A DNA stretch of 6,978 nucleotides from assembly GCA_964250215.1 (NCBI GenBank), contig CAXUEX010000143.1, positions 1-6,978 of the forward strand, in the 5' to 3' direction. Shown here piece by piece: positions 1-6,327 of the stretch. Each line of letters starts with the position of its first letter. The stretch's first letter is position 1. Source of the DNA: DAIDJM01 sp964250215 (GTDB lineage Bacteria; Pseudomonadota; Alphaproteobacteria; Acetobacterales; Acetobacteraceae). The notes under the pieces were generated by a model that was not told the DNA's origin, ran no database searches, and was given only the letters and a program-made list of their open reading frames with translations. A program made the translations under genes and the position numbers.

Positions 1-212
1 GCGTTGAACACCTCCTGCCCGTTGCCGCCCAGCGCCCCCGAAAGCCCGCCCGTGAACACGGCCAGCAGCCCCGCCCCGGCCAGCCCCGCGGCGATGCCAC
101 CGGCCACGAACCGGCCGCGCCCCGCCACTCCCTCGGTCGCCGCAAGCACGATGCCGACGATCAGCCCGGCCTCCAGCACTTCGCGGAACACGATCACGAG
201 ACTTCCGAGCAT
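1..212 (-). CDS. FTR1-family high-affinity iron permease, N-terminal part (runs off left edge)
   Basis: Inner-membrane iron permease of the FTR1/EfeU/FtrC family, which moves iron across the membrane after handling by a periplasmic cupredoxin-type partner. Only the first 70 codons are present. Translation from the ATG at 212 begins MLGSLVIVFREVLEAGL. The REVLE sequence at residues 10-14 is the REXXE iron-binding motif of FTR1 permeases and lies in the first membrane helix. A short basic loop (GVAGRGR) and a second hydrophobic, Gly/Ala-rich helix follow (about residues 36-57). The gene starts 9 bases after the stop of the cupredoxin gene, so the two are almost certainly co-transcribed. A weak AGGG lies in the overlap region upstream. 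In Brucella/Bordetella-type ftrABCD operons this would be FtrC, with the ferredoxin-like FtrD next; that part is outside the window. The family call is firm; the FtrC subtype is inferred from context. Confidence 0.88.
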   Translation of the reverse strand, partial: MLGSLVIVFREVLEAGLIVGIVLAATEGVAGRGRFVAGGIAAGLAGAGLLAVFTGGLSGALGGNGQEVFN

Positions 213-221
213 GGCGCGGCC

Positions 222-545
222 CTATTTCGCGGTCACGGCCGCGTGGGCCGTGTCCGGGTGATAATCGTCGAAAACCTTGTAGGTGCCGGGATGCAGCGGG
301 CCGGCCATCACGGAAACCGTGCCGCCCGCCACCACGATCTTCTCCACCTTCAGGTCGTAGCTCTCGAACTCGTCAACGCTGTCGTCCTGGTTCACCACCT
401 CCAGCCGGAACCGCGACCCGGCCGGCACATCCAGCGTGGGTGGGCTCAGCTTGTGATCCTTCAGCACAAAGCGCAGTGGCGCCTCGGCCCGCGCCGCACC
501 GGCCATTGTCAGAAGCAGCGCCAGAACCGTTGATCGGATCGCCAT
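222..545 (-). CDS. Periplasmic cupredoxin-like protein of an FTR1 iron-uptake system (FtrB-like)
   Basis: The product is 107 residues. An N-terminal signal peptide (hydrophobic run, then AGAARA, likely cleavage after residue 20) precedes a compact cupredoxin-fold domain of the Cupredoxin_1 type (about residues 24-105). Visible landmarks are the VPAG turn near 40, an acidic stretch QDDSVDEFESYDLKVEK (53-69), and a C-terminal PGTYKVFDDYHPDTA segment (86-100). There is no cysteine, so a classical type 1 copper site is absent. The acidic and histidine residues (H85, H95, H101) would be the candidate metal ligands. Proteins of this type sit beside FTR1 permeases and are thought to bind or oxidise ferrous iron before transport (FtrB in ftrABCD). 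The ATG at 545 was chosen because it begins the signal peptide and has GGAGG (550-554) four bases upstream. The in-frame extension to 686 would place extra residues before the signal peptide and run through the promoter. The permease gene follows directly. Confidence 0.85.
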   Translation of the reverse strand: MAIRSTVLALLLTMAGAARAEAPLRFVLKDHKLSPPTLDVPAGSRFRLEVVNQDDSVDEFESYDLKVEKIVVAGGTVSVMAGPLHPGTYKVFDDYHPDTAHAAVTAK

Positions 546-563
546 TGTCCCTCCGTCGCTCAC

Positions 564-592
564 CTGATATTGCGAATCATTCTCATTATCAA
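564..592. promoter_or_regulatory. Symmetric divergent promoter of the iron locus
   Basis: On the minus strand, TTGATA (592-587) and TATCAG (569-564) are separated by 17 bases. This is a good sigma-70-like pair for the cupredoxin/FTR1 operon, about 20-40 bases before its ATG at 545. The same hexamer positions read on the plus strand give CTGATA, 17 bases, TATCAA, which is a weaker but plausible promoter for the gene starting at 610. This is possible because 565-591 is an imperfect palindrome centred on base 578, with 11 of 13 arm positions paired. The Fur-type box fills the shared spacer. Transcription start sites are inferred, not shown. Confidence 0.6.
571..585. promoter_or_regulatory. Fur-type iron operator
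   Basis: On the minus strand the site reads TGAGAATGATTCGCA. This is a 7-1-7 inverted repeat with one mismatch to TGAGAATnATTCTCA, the classical Fur-box form. Extending upstream gives GATAAT, GAGAAT, G, ATTCGC, two direct hexamers and one inverted, also typical of Fur sites. It lies between the -35 and -10 elements in front of the iron-uptake genes, so iron-loaded Fur (or a related Fur-superfamily regulator such as Mur or Irr) would block RNA polymerase. The match is seen in the sequence; which regulator binds is inferred. Confidence 0.75.
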
Positions 593-609
593 GCCCGGAC
601 CCACCGAAA

Positions 610-1137
610 TTGAGCCTTACCGAGCTGCAGCCCCTGGCCTTCCTGCGCATCCCCTTCGGCGCCCTGGCGGCGCTCGACAGCCGCACGCTCCATTATGCGC
701 TGCAGCCGGTGCATCATCTGGTGCGCCTGGCCCACATCGTCACGATGGCGCTGTTCTATGGCGGCGTCGCCATGCTCGATCTGCGGCTGCTGGGCCGCGG
801 GCCGGCGGTGGCCTTCCGGCCGATGGCGGCGGCGCTGCTGCCATGGATCGCCGGGTGTTTCTGGCTGACCATGCTCAGCGGCGTGCTGCTGTTCTTCTAC
901 GACCCGGTGCATGTCGGCAGCCATGCCTATTTCGTGCCGAAGCTAATCCTGCTGGCACTCGGCATGGCCGTGGTGGCGCTGTATCGGCGCACGCGGTTCG
1001 AGGCGGCGTTTGCGGCGGATGCGGCGATGCCGCGCAGCGCGCGGCTCGCGGGGTGGCTGTCATTGATGCTGTGGACCGGCGTGGTGGTGTGCTCGTGCCT
1101 CAATCACGAGGCGGCGCCGAAGGTTTATCTGCGGTAG
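610..1137 (+). CDS. Small four-helix membrane protein, DUF6644-like
   Basis: The product is a 175-residue, very hydrophobic protein with about four membrane segments (roughly 38-60, 74-98, 108-128, 145-163). The pattern HIVTMALFYGGVAMLDLRLLG, LLPWIAGCF...SGVLLFF, a K+hydrophobic third helix, and ARLAGWLSLMLWTGVVV resembles the DUF6644 family of uncharacterised bacterial membrane proteins; this is from memory of the family. Its function is unknown. Histidines at 28, 35, 36 and 42 cluster at the start of the first helix, and a CSC (161-163) lies at the end of the last helix. The start is uncertain: TTG at 610 is the only usual start codon between the in-frame stop at 565 and the first helix, and it has no clear ribosome binding site, so the gene may have a very short leader. 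The gene is divergent from the iron operon and shares its Fur-type box, suggesting an iron-related role. Confidence 0.68.
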   Translation: MSLTELQPLAFLRIPFGALAALDSRTLHYALQPVHHLVRLAHIVTMALFYGGVAMLDLRLLGRGPAVAFRPMAAALLPWIAGCFWLTMLSGVLLFFYDPVHVGSHAYFVPKLILLALGMAVVALYRRTRFEAAFAADAAMPRSARLAGWLSLMLWTGVVVCSCLNHEAAPKVYLR

Positions 1138-1173
1138 GCTGGAACCCGGCAGAGGGCGCCGACCGGCAATGGG

Positions 1174-1551
1174 CTAGCCGCCGAAGGCCGCGGCGGCGAC
1201 CTTGTTGCCGGCCGGGTCGCGCAGCCAGGCCATGTAGCTGTCGGGCAGGCCGCCGGGCTTGGGCGGCCCGAGGCAATCGCGGCCGCCATGGGCGATGCCC
1301 TCGCGATAGAACGCATCGACGGCGGCGTTGTTCTTGGCGTGGAACATGATCGTGCCGCCGTTGGCATGGGTGGCGGGTTCGCCGTCGATCGGTTTGGTGA
1401 GCAGAAAAAGGCCGGTCTGCGGGTCCCCATACATCCAACTGTCGGGGCGGAAGGGGCCGCGGCTGGCGATGCCGAGGGCGCCCAAGGCGGCGTCGTAAAA
1501 CTTGGCCGAGCCGGCAATGTCGTTGGCGCCGACCATGACGTGGAAATACAT
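1174..1551 (-). CDS. VOC-family (glyoxalase/bleomycin-resistance fold) protein
   Basis: The product is a 125-residue cytoplasmic protein with the vicinal-oxygen-chelate fold. The N-terminus MYFHVMVGANDIAGSAKFYDAAL (residues 1-23) is the typical first beta-alpha-beta unit. KPIDGEPATHANGGT (53-67) and YMAWLRDPAGNK (106-117) are typical of the later units. H4 is in the usual first metal-ligand position. The last strand after GNK reads VAAAAFGG, so the usual C-terminal Glu ligand is not there, and metal-dependent glyoxalase chemistry should not be assumed; related small VOC proteins often lack it. The substrate is unknown. The ATG at 1551 is preceded by AAGGGGAT (1559-1566) at good spacing. The gene begins 47 bases after glgP on the same strand and may be the last gene of that transcript. 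It converges with the DUF6644-like gene across a 36-base gap in which I see no convincing terminator. Confidence 0.87.
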   Translation of the reverse strand: MYFHVMVGANDIAGSAKFYDAALGALGIASRGPFRPDSWMYGDPQTGLFLLTKPIDGEPATHANGGTIMFHAKNNAAVDAFYREGIAHGGRDCLGPPKPGGLPDSYMAWLRDPAGNKVAAAAFGG

Positions 1552-1598
1552 TCGGGTGATCCCCTTGGATTGCGCGTTTGCGGTGGGTTGCGGGTTTT

Positions 1599-4010
1599 TC
1601 ACACGCCCCAGATATCCTGGCCGTATTCCCGCACGGTGCGGTCGGAACTGAACCAGCCGACGTTGGCGGTGTTCAGCACGCTGGACCGCCACCAGGCGGC
1701 GGGATCGCGCCAGTGGCGGTCCACGGCCTCCTGGGCCGCGAGATAGGCTTCGAAATCCGCCAGCACCATGAATGGATCGTCGTAGATGAGCTGATCGACC
1801 AGCGTGCGGTACCGCGCCGGTTCCTCCGGCGAGAAAACGCCGGATGCGATCGCCTCCAGCACATCGCCCAGCACCACGCTGCGCGCCACATCCTCCGACG
1901 CGTCCAAACCGCGCGCCTTGCGTTTCATTACCATATCCGCGGTCATACCGCAAATGAAAATATTCTCGGCACCCACGCGCTCGGAGATTTCCACGTTCGC
2001 GCCATCCAGCGTGCCGATGGTCAGCGCGCCATTCAGCGCCAGCTTCATGTTGCCGGTGCCGGATGCCTCCATGCCGGCGGTGGAAATCTGTTCGGAAAGA
2101 TCGGCGGCGGGAACGATGGCTTCGGCCAGGCTCACGTTGTAGTTCGGCAGCCACACCAGCTTCAGCCGGTCGCGCACCAGCGGGTCGCGGTTCAGCCGCG
2201 CGCCCACGTCGTGCGCCAGGCGAATGATCTGCTTGGCTCTTCGATAGCCCGCCGCCGCCTTGCCGGAGAAGATTTTCACGCGCGGCACCCAATTCGCATC
2301 CGGTTGCGCCAGGATGGCCTGGTAGGCGGCGGCCGCGTGCAGGATGTTGAGTATCTGGCGCTTGTATTCGTGCACGCGCTTGATGTGCACATCGAACATG
2401 GCGGCGGGATCCAGCGCGATGCCGGTGCGCTGCGCGGCGAGCTGCGCCAGTCTCGTTTTGGCCATCCGGCGCTGTTCGCGGAACCGCTCGTGCAGCGCCG
2501 CGTCGCCGGCATGCGGCACCAGGCCCACGAGCAGCGCCGGATCGTCCAGCACGGCGTCGCCCAGCACGTCGCGCAACAGCCGCGTGAGGTCCGGATTGGC
2601 GCGGAACAGCCAGCGGCGGAAGGTGACACCGTTCGTCTTGTTCACGATCCGGCCGGGACAGACCCGATCGAGGCCGGCAAAGATCGTGCGCTTCATCAGA
2701 TCGGTGTGCAGCGCCGACACGCCGTTCACGCGGTGCGATCCGGCGAAGGCCACGTTGGCCATGCGCACGTGCCGCCGGTCGCGTTCGTCGATCATCGAGA
2801 TCTCGGCGAGCAGCGCGTTGTCGCCACCGGCGGCGGTGGCCTCGCGCAGCAGTTGCGCGTTGATTTCGTAGATGATGGCCATGTGCCTTGGCAGCAGCCG
2901 CGTCATCAGCGGCACCGCCCAGGTCTCCAGCGCTTCGGGCAGCAGCGTATGATTGGTGTAGGAGAGCGTGCGCGGCACGATGCTCCACGCTTCTTCCCAG
3001 GTAAGGCCTTCGACATCCACCAGCAGGCGCATCAGCTCCGGCACCGCCAGCGCCGGGTGCGTATCGTTCATCTGCACGGCGGCGGCTTCCGGCAGGCGGC
3101 GGACATCGCCCTGCCGCTTCTTCACGCGGCGCAGCAGATCCTGCATCGAGGCGGAGACGAAGAAATATTCCTGCCGCAGCCGCAGCTCGCGGCCCGCGGG
3201 GCTTTCATCGCCGGGGTAGAGCACCTGCGAAATCGCCTCGGCGCGCAGCCGGTCGGCGAAGGCGCCGATGTGGTCGCCGCTGTTGAAATCGGCCAGCCGC
3301 AGCGGATCGATGGCGCGGGCCGACCACAGCCGCAGCGTGTTCACGCGCTTGCCGCGCCAGCCGACGATCGGCGTGTCGTAGGCGACGGCGCGGATGGTCT
3401 CGGAGGCACGCCATACCTGCTTGCCGCCCTCGCCTTCCACCTGGCCGCCGAAGCACACGTCGAACGAGAGATCGACGCGCTCGAACTCCCACGGGTTAGC
3501 CGAGGAGAGCCAATCCTCCGGGGCTTCCTGCTGCGCGCCGTCCACGATCAATTGCCGGAACAGGCCATGCTCATAACGGATGCCGTAGCCGTAGGCGGGA
3601 ATGCCGACGCTGGCCATGCTTTCCATGAAGCAGGCGGCGAGCCGGCCCAGGCCGCCGTTGCCCAGCGCCGCATCCGGCTCGGCCAGGGCGATCGCGGACA
3701 GATCGACGCCGAGTTCGTGCAGGGCCGCGTGCATGTCGGCATCGATGCCGAGGTTGCCGAGCGTGTCGGAAAGCAGCCGGCCGATCAGGAATTCCAGGCT
3801 GAGGTAGCACACCTCCTTGCCCGGCGCGTGCGCATCCTCGGCGGCGGTGCCGCGCAGCCGGTCCACCACGCGGTCGCGCGCCACCAGCGCCGTGGCCAGG
3901 AACCAGTCGCGCTGCGTCGCGCGGGCCGGCGGAATGCCGACGTCGTAGGCGAGGCGTTCGAGGATGCGTTCCCGCAACCCGGTGTGGCGATCGATGAGGC
4001 TTGTATCCAC
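1599..4010 (-). CDS. glgP: Glycogen/maltodextrin phosphorylase
   Basis: This cytoplasmic PLP enzyme removes terminal glucose from alpha-1,4-glucans with phosphate to give glucose 1-phosphate. The 803 residues are close to the usual bacterial length (about 790-830) and no break is visible. Landmarks in order are NGGLGRLAACFMESMAS (118-134), NDTHPAL (315-321), YTNHTLLPEALE (351-362), SHRVNGVSALH (425-435), NKTNGVTFRRWL (457-468), KRVHEYKRQ (544-552), KIFSGKAAAGY (579-589) and the PLP-lysine segment EASGTGNMKLALNGALT, with K656 as the expected Schiff-base lysine. The GTG at 4010 was chosen because homologues begin at about this distance before the first helix; GGAAG (4021-4025) lies 10 bases upstream, and the nearby ATG at 4017 is out of frame. 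No other glycogen genes (glgA, B, C, X) are in view. It lies 68 bases downstream of pheA on the same strand, so it may be read through from kdsB-pheA or have its own promoter. Confidence 0.96.
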   Translation of the reverse strand: MDTSLIDRHTGLRERILERLAYDVGIPPARATQRDWFLATALVARDRVVDRLRGTAAEDAHAPGKEVCYLSLEFLIGRLLSDTLGNLGIDADMHAALHELGVDLSAIALAEPDAALGNGGLGRLAACFMESMASVGIPAYGYGIRYEHGLFRQLIVDGAQQEAPEDWLSSANPWEFERVDLSFDVCFGGQVEGEGGKQVWRASETIRAVAYDTPIVGWRGKRVNTLRLWSARAIDPLRLADFNSGDHIGAFADRLRAEAISQVLYPGDESPAGRELRLRQEYFFVSASMQDLLRRVKKRQGDVRRLPEAAAVQMNDTHPALAVPELMRLLVDVEGLTWEEAWSIVPRTLSYTNHTLLPEALETWAVPLMTRLLPRHMAIIYEINAQLLREATAAGGDNALLAEISMIDERDRRHVRMANVAFAGSHRVNGVSALHTDLMKRTIFAGLDRVCPGRIVNKTNGVTFRRWLFRANPDLTRLLRDVLGDAVLDDPALLVGLVPHAGDAALHERFREQRRMAKTRLAQLAAQRTGIALDPAAMFDVHIKRVHEYKRQILNILHAAAAYQAILAQPDANWVPRVKIFSGKAAAGYRRAKQIIRLAHDVGARLNRDPLVRDRLKLVWLPNYNVSLAEAIVPAADLSEQISTAGMEASGTGNMKLALNGALTIGTLDGANVEISERVGAENIFICGMTADMVMKRKARGLDASEDVARSVVLGDVLEAIASGVFSPEEPARYRTLVDQLIYDDPFMVLADFEAYLAAQEAVDRHWRDPAAWWRSSVLNTANVGWFSSDRTVREYGQDIWGV

Positions 4011-4043
4011 GGCGCATTGTCTTCCGCTGCGGCGGTGCCATTC

Positions 4044-4061
4044 CGCCCGGAAACGCGGGCG
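4044..4061. other. Small GC hairpin between pheA and glgP
   Basis: CGCCCG and CGGGCG form a perfect 6-bp inverted repeat around a 6-base loop (GAAACG on the plus strand) in the 68-base pheA-glgP gap. It has no following T-run in the direction of transcription, so it is not a standard intrinsic terminator. It could be an attenuating or RNA-processing structure, or chance in GC-rich DNA. Confidence 0.3.
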
Positions 4062-4078
4062 AGGTAAAGCCCCCCCCT

Positions 4079-4918
4079 TCAGGCGGCGGCGCGGAACGCG
4101 GCCCGCTTGTAGGTTCCCAGAATGGTGACCTGGTGGGAGAAGAAGCGCAGTTCCTCCAGCGCCCGCGCGAGCCCCGGCTGGTCGGGGTGGCCCTCCACGT
4201 CGCACAGGAATTCCGTCGCGGTGAAGGCGCCGTTCACCATGTAGCTCTCCAGCTTGGTCATGTTCACGCCGTTCGTGGCGAAGCCGCCGAGCGCCTTGTA
4301 GAGCGCGGCGGGCACGTTGCGCACGTCGAACAGAAAGCTCGTCATCAGCCCGGGCTCGTCGGGCGCGTGCGGTTCGGGCGCGGCGGCCGCGATGTAGAAC
4401 CGCGTGGTGTTGTGCGCCGCGTCCTCCACGTTGGCGCGCAGGATCGCCAGGCCGTGGATTTCGGCGGCGAGGGCGGAGGCGATGGCGGCTTCCTGGGGCC
4501 GGCGCCATTCGGCCACGAGCTGCGCCGCGCCGGCGGTATCGGCCTGCACCATCGCGGCGGCGCCGAGTTCGCGCAGCAATCCGCGCACCTGGGCCAGCGC
4601 CACGCTGTGCGAGTGCACGCGGCGTATATCGGCCAGCTTCGCGCCGGGCAGGCCGAGCAGGCAGTGCTCGATGCGCTGGAAATGCTCGCCGACGATGGCA
4701 AGCCCGCTGCGCGGCAGCAGCGAATGGATATCCGGCACGCGGCCGGCCAGCGAGTTCTCGCAGGGCAACATGCCGAGCGCGGCGGCGCCGCTGCGCACGG
4801 CCTCGATGGCGGCCTCGAAACTGTCGCAGGCCAGCGTGGGCATCCCGGGCCGGGCGGTGCGGCAGGCGAGATCGGAGTAGGCGCCGGGCCGACCCTGGAA
4901 GGCGATCGGCAGGGTCAT
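4079..4918 (-). CDS. pheA: Prephenate dehydratase (monofunctional, with ACT domain)
   Basis: Converts prephenate to phenylpyruvate in phenylalanine biosynthesis, in the cytoplasm. The 279 residues contain the full catalytic region (about 3-178) and a C-terminal regulatory ACT domain (about 192-272). Motifs are FQGRPGAYSDLA (7-18), LPCENSLAGRV (51-61; the family usually has an aliphatic residue where C53 is), and the catalytic TRF at 172-174 in NTTRFYI. In the ACT domain, GFATNGVNMTKLES (212-225) corresponds to the GALV/ESRP phenylalanine-binding regions, so feedback inhibition by phenylalanine is expected. No chorismate mutase domain is fused, as is usual in alphaproteobacteria. The start ATG overlaps the kdsB stop as ATGA, and GGAAG (4926-4930) sits seven bases upstream, which points to translational coupling with kdsB. 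Confidence 0.96.
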   Translation of the reverse strand: MTLPIAFQGRPGAYSDLACRTARPGMPTLACDSFEAAIEAVRSGAAALGMLPCENSLAGRVPDIHSLLPRSGLAIVGEHFQRIEHCLLGLPGAKLADIRRVHSHSVALAQVRGLLRELGAAAMVQADTAGAAQLVAEWRRPQEAAIASALAAEIHGLAILRANVEDAAHNTTRFYIAAAAPEPHAPDEPGLMTSFLFDVRNVPAALYKALGGFATNGVNMTKLESYMVNGAFTATEFLCDVEGHPDQPGLARALEELRFFSHQVTILGTYKRAAFRAAA

Positions 4919-5652
4919 CGGCCGGCTTCCAGCGCTTGGCGGGCGCGCGCCAGATCCTCGGGCGTATCGACGCCGAAGGGGGCGGTTTCCACCCGCGCCG
5001 CGCCGATGCGCATGCCGGCTTCCAGCGCGCGCAACTGTTCCAGCTTCTCGCGCAGCTCCAGCGGCGAGGGCGGCAGCGCGACGAAGCGGGCGAGGGCTTC
5101 GCGGCGCCAGGCGTAGATGCCGATATGGTGCCAGAGCGGGCCTTCGCCGGCGGGCACGGGGTTGCGCGAGAAATACGGCACGGCGGCGACGCTTTCGTCC
5201 GCACGGAACATGCAGGCGGCTTTCACCACCGCGGGCGAGAGGCGTTCGGCTTCGTCGCGCACCGGGGCGACCAGGGTGGCGATGTCGAAGCCGGGTTCGG
5301 CCAACGGCGCCAGCACGGCGGCCAGATGCGCGGGCGGCACGGTGGGCAGATCGCCTTGCAAATTCACCACGATGTCGTGGCGGCCTTCGGCATCCAGCGC
5401 CTGCAATGCCGCGAACACCCGGTCGGAGCCGGAGGGCAGGGCGGGGTCGGTGTCGATGGCGATGCCGCCAGCTCGGCGCACGGCTTGGCTGATTTCGGCG
5501 TCGCCGCTGGCCACGGCCACTGGCCCCACCCCGGCCTGAATCGCGCGGTCCAGCACGTGCAGGATCATCGGCTTGCCGGCGATGCTGGCCAGCGGCTTGC
5601 CGGGCAGGCGCGTGGCGGCCAATCGGGCCGGAATGAGAATGATGGGGTGCAT
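4915..5652 (-). CDS. kdsB: 3-deoxy-manno-octulosonate cytidylyltransferase (CMP-Kdo synthetase)
   Basis: Activates Kdo with CTP to give CMP-Kdo, the sugar donor for the inner core of lipopolysaccharide; a cytoplasmic enzyme. The 245 residues match the usual length (about 245-255). The N-terminal nucleotide-binding motif PARLAATRLPGKPL (8-21) is clear, followed by SGSDRV (74-79), NLQGDLP (97-103, with D101 in the Mg-binding position), HHIGIYAWRREAL (175-187), EKLEQLRALE (202-211) and FGVDTPEDLARAR (226-238). The form QGDLP instead of the enterobacterial QGDEP is also found in other alphaproteobacterial KdsB proteins as far as I recall. The ATG at 5652 opens the first beta strand directly; no strong ribosome binding site is visible before it. 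It is the first gene of the minus-strand run and is divergent from the cytochrome gene. Confidence 0.96.
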   Translation of the reverse strand: MHPIILIPARLAATRLPGKPLASIAGKPMILHVLDRAIQAGVGPVAVASGDAEISQAVRRAGGIAIDTDPALPSGSDRVFAALQALDAEGRHDIVVNLQGDLPTVPPAHLAAVLAPLAEPGFDIATLVAPVRDEAERLSPAVVKAACMFRADESVAAVPYFSRNPVPAGEGPLWHHIGIYAWRREALARFVALPPSPLELREKLEQLRALEAGMRIGAARVETAPFGVDTPEDLARARQALEAGR

Positions 5653-5696
5653 GGGAGCGGGTTGCCGGCTTGCGGCGGCTTCTCTAAACGACGGCC

Positions 5697-5726
5697 TTCA
5701 TAGGCGAGGCCGGGCGCGACGGACAA
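5697..5726 (-). promoter_or_regulatory. Possible promoter for kdsB-pheA
   Basis: On the minus strand, TTGTCC (5726-5721) and TATGAA (5702-5697) lie 18 bases apart, each matching four of six consensus positions. A start near 5690 would leave a leader of about 38 bases before the kdsB ATG. The surrounding 108-base gap (5653-5760) is the only regulatory space between kdsB and the divergent cytochrome gene. The call rests on hexamer match and position only. Confidence 0.33.
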
Positions 5727-5760
5727 CTGCGCCGGTCTGCCGTTCCGGGGCCGGCCGCGC

Positions 5761-6327
5761 ATGGACAGCATAGAGTTCAACAAGGTTTTCGCCGCCATCC
5801 TGACCGCAGGGATCGCCTATACCGGGCTGGGGCTGGTCGCCGACAAGCTTTCGCACGTGCACCGGCTGGAGAAGACGGCGGTGATTGTGCAGGGCGTGCA
5901 GAGTGCCACGCCGGCGCCGGCCGCCGCGGTGGCGCCGGCGCCGTTGCCACCGATCGCGCCGCTGCTGGCGAAGGCCGATCCGGGCGCGGGCGAGGCCGAT
6001 GTGAAGAAGCTGTGCTCGGCCTGCCACAATTTCGCCGAGGGCGCGGGCGCCAAGGTGGGGCCGGATTTGTACGGCGTGGTGGGGCGCGATCGTGCGAGCG
6101 CGCCGGGCTTCGACTATTCCTCGGCCCTCAAGAGCCATCCGGGCAAGTGGACCTACGACGATCTGAACGCCTGGCTGCACGGGCCGAAGAATTTCGCGCC
6201 CGGCACGAAGATGAGCTTCGCCGGCATCGACAGCGACAAGCAGCGGGCGGACGTGATCGATTACCTGCACACGCTCTCGCACAATCCGGAGCCGCTGCCG
6301 GCGGCGAGTGCCGCGCCTGCGAAGTGA
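5761..6327 (+). CDS. Membrane-anchored c-type cytochrome, CycM type
   Basis: The product is 188 residues. An uncleaved N-terminal membrane anchor (about residues 8-27) is followed by a flexible Ala/Pro linker (about 48-70) and one class I cytochrome c domain facing the periplasm (about 72-172). The heme site is CSACH (C85, C88, H89). The likely axial methionine is M151 in GTKMSFAG, the typical position for this class. KVGPDLYGVVGR (98-109) and YDDLNAWLHGPK (132-143) are characteristic of CycM/cytochrome c552-like proteins, which carry electrons from the bc1 complex to a terminal oxidase. Only a weak GGGG lies upstream of the ATG at 5761. The C-terminus ends in a low-complexity Pro/Ala tail that overlaps the next gene. 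The subtype is inferred from the anchor-linker-cytochrome layout and from the neighbouring kdsB-pheA. Confidence 0.92.
   Translation: MDSIEFNKVFAAILTAGIAYTGLGLVADKLSHVHRLEKTAVIVQGVQSATPAPAAAVAPAPLPPIAPLLAKADPGAGEADVKKLCSACHNFAEGAGAKVGPDLYGVVGRDRASAPGFDYSSALKSHPGKWTYDDLNAWLHGPKNFAPGTKMSFAGIDSDKQRADVIDYLHTLSHNPEPLPAASAAPAK

Noticed and set aside
1138..1173. Bidirectional terminator between the convergent DUF6644-like and VOC genes
   Set aside because: Only very short GC repeats (such as GGCTAGCC at 1172-1179) and no T-run on either strand.
570..1349. 259-codon plus-strand frame overlapping the DUF6644-like gene
   Set aside because: Its translation is Arg/Ala/Gly-rich with no membrane pattern; the frame starting at 610 gives four clean helices.
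1174..2988. VOC frame extended upstream to 604 codons inside glgP
   Set aside because: The extension is glgP in another frame; the VOC protein begins at the ATG at 1551 with a good ribosome binding site.
1578..4067. 829-codon open frame on the plus strand, antisense to glgP
   Set aside because: It is the exact shadow of a well-conserved glycogen phosphorylase in GC-rich DNA, is full of His/Gln/Arg/Gly, and shows no recognisable domain.
1599..5204. glgP frame open as a 1201-codon reading frame through pheA and into kdsB
   Set aside because: The upstream part is Arg/Ala/Pro-rich out-of-frame translation of pheA and kdsB. The real protein begins at GTG 4010, so this is not a fusion.
5662..5690. 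TTGCCG, 17 bases, TAAACG as a promoter for the cytochrome gene
   Set aside because: The -10 matches only three of six positions, and it would leave about 65 bases of leader; too weak to annotate.
4001..5703. Plus-strand open frames of 371 and 255 codons over pheA and kdsB
   Set aside because: They are antisense shadows of two enzymes with clear motifs, and have no domain signal of their own.
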